Shown here: in pieces, positions 5,689-5,718 of the stretch
Position numbering within the stretch: the first letter of the stretch is position 1
How the letters are laid out: each line of letters starts with the position of its first letter
Assembly (NCBI GenBank): GCA_003532195.1
Contig: DOFA01000170.1
Coordinates: 4,115 to 9,832, forward strand
Source of the DNA: Clostridiales bacterium
GTDB taxonomy: Bacteria; Bacillota; Clostridia; Saccharofermentanales; UBA5734
Reading direction: 5' to 3'
DNA length: 5,718 bases
Notes under the pieces: generated by a model
The model's database searches: none
What the model was told of the DNA's origin: nothing
What the model saw: only the letters and a program-made list of their open reading frames with translations
Translations under genes and position numbers: made by a program

Positions 5689-5718
5689 CCTGATCGTTCT
5701 CGGCGGCGGCCCCGGCGG
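5681..5718 (+). CDS. lpdA: Dihydrolipoyl dehydrogenase (E3), N-terminal fragment
   Basis: Only the first 12 codons and two bases are in the window. They read MFDLIVLGGGPG and the next codon begins GG. This is the start of an FAD-binding Rossmann fold (GxGxxG type) at the extreme N-terminus, as in E3 flavoproteins, which reoxidise the dihydrolipoyl arm of E2 with NAD+. The start overlaps the E2 stop by 8 nt and has its own ribosome site. Other flavin disulfide reductases begin in a similar way. E3 is favoured because it directly follows E2 in what is clearly one operon. Confidence 0.82.
   Translation, partial: MFDLIVLGGGPG

Overview
The window holds two divergent transcription units that share one AT-rich control region at about 1460-1775. 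The coding DNA is GC-rich. The ribosome-binding sites are strong (AGGAGG, GGAGG, GGGAGG). The dehydrogenase proteins look most like sugar-alcohol catabolic genes of anaerobic or fermentative Bacillota. A GC-rich member of that phylum, possibly Negativicutes or a clostridial relative, is my best guess, but the sequence does not fix the taxon.

The leftward unit starts with a DeoR/GlpR-family sugar-phosphate-responsive regulator (701-1459). After a 16-bp gap comes a lipoate-protein ligase A gene (1-684) that runs off the left edge with its complete N-terminal catalytic part. The rightward unit has a strong extended -10 promoter (about 1683-1710). It encodes a SorE-like zinc-type dehydrogenase (1776-3041), a sorbitol-6-phosphate-dehydrogenase-like SDR with an unusual N-terminal extension of about 105 residues (3055-4188), the lipoyl-bearing E2 acyltransferase of a 2-oxoacid or acetoin dehydrogenase complex (4201-5688), and the first codons of a dihydrolipoyl dehydrogenase (E3, from 5681). 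The four rightward genes are tightly packed (13 bp, 12 bp, then an 8-bp overlap), which indicates an operon.

The inferred logic is that a hexitol or ketose phosphate is interconverted by the two dehydrogenases. The resulting carbon skeleton, or something derived from it, is then oxidised to an acyl-CoA by a dedicated E1-E2-E3 complex whose E2 is lipoylated by the co-located ligase. The DeoR-type regulator would switch the whole set on when a phosphorylated sugar is present. No E1 (thiamine-diphosphate decarboxylase/dehydrogenase) gene is visible, and no transport gene is visible. Both must lie outside the window, and E1 is what would define the substrate.

The most interesting points are the pairing of sorbose/sorbitol-phosphate dehydrogenases with a lipoyl-dependent complex under a DeoR regulator, the absence of E1 from its usual place before E2, and a well-formed candidate operator (a 17-bp palindrome inside a 21-bp-spaced direct repeat) on the rightward promoter.
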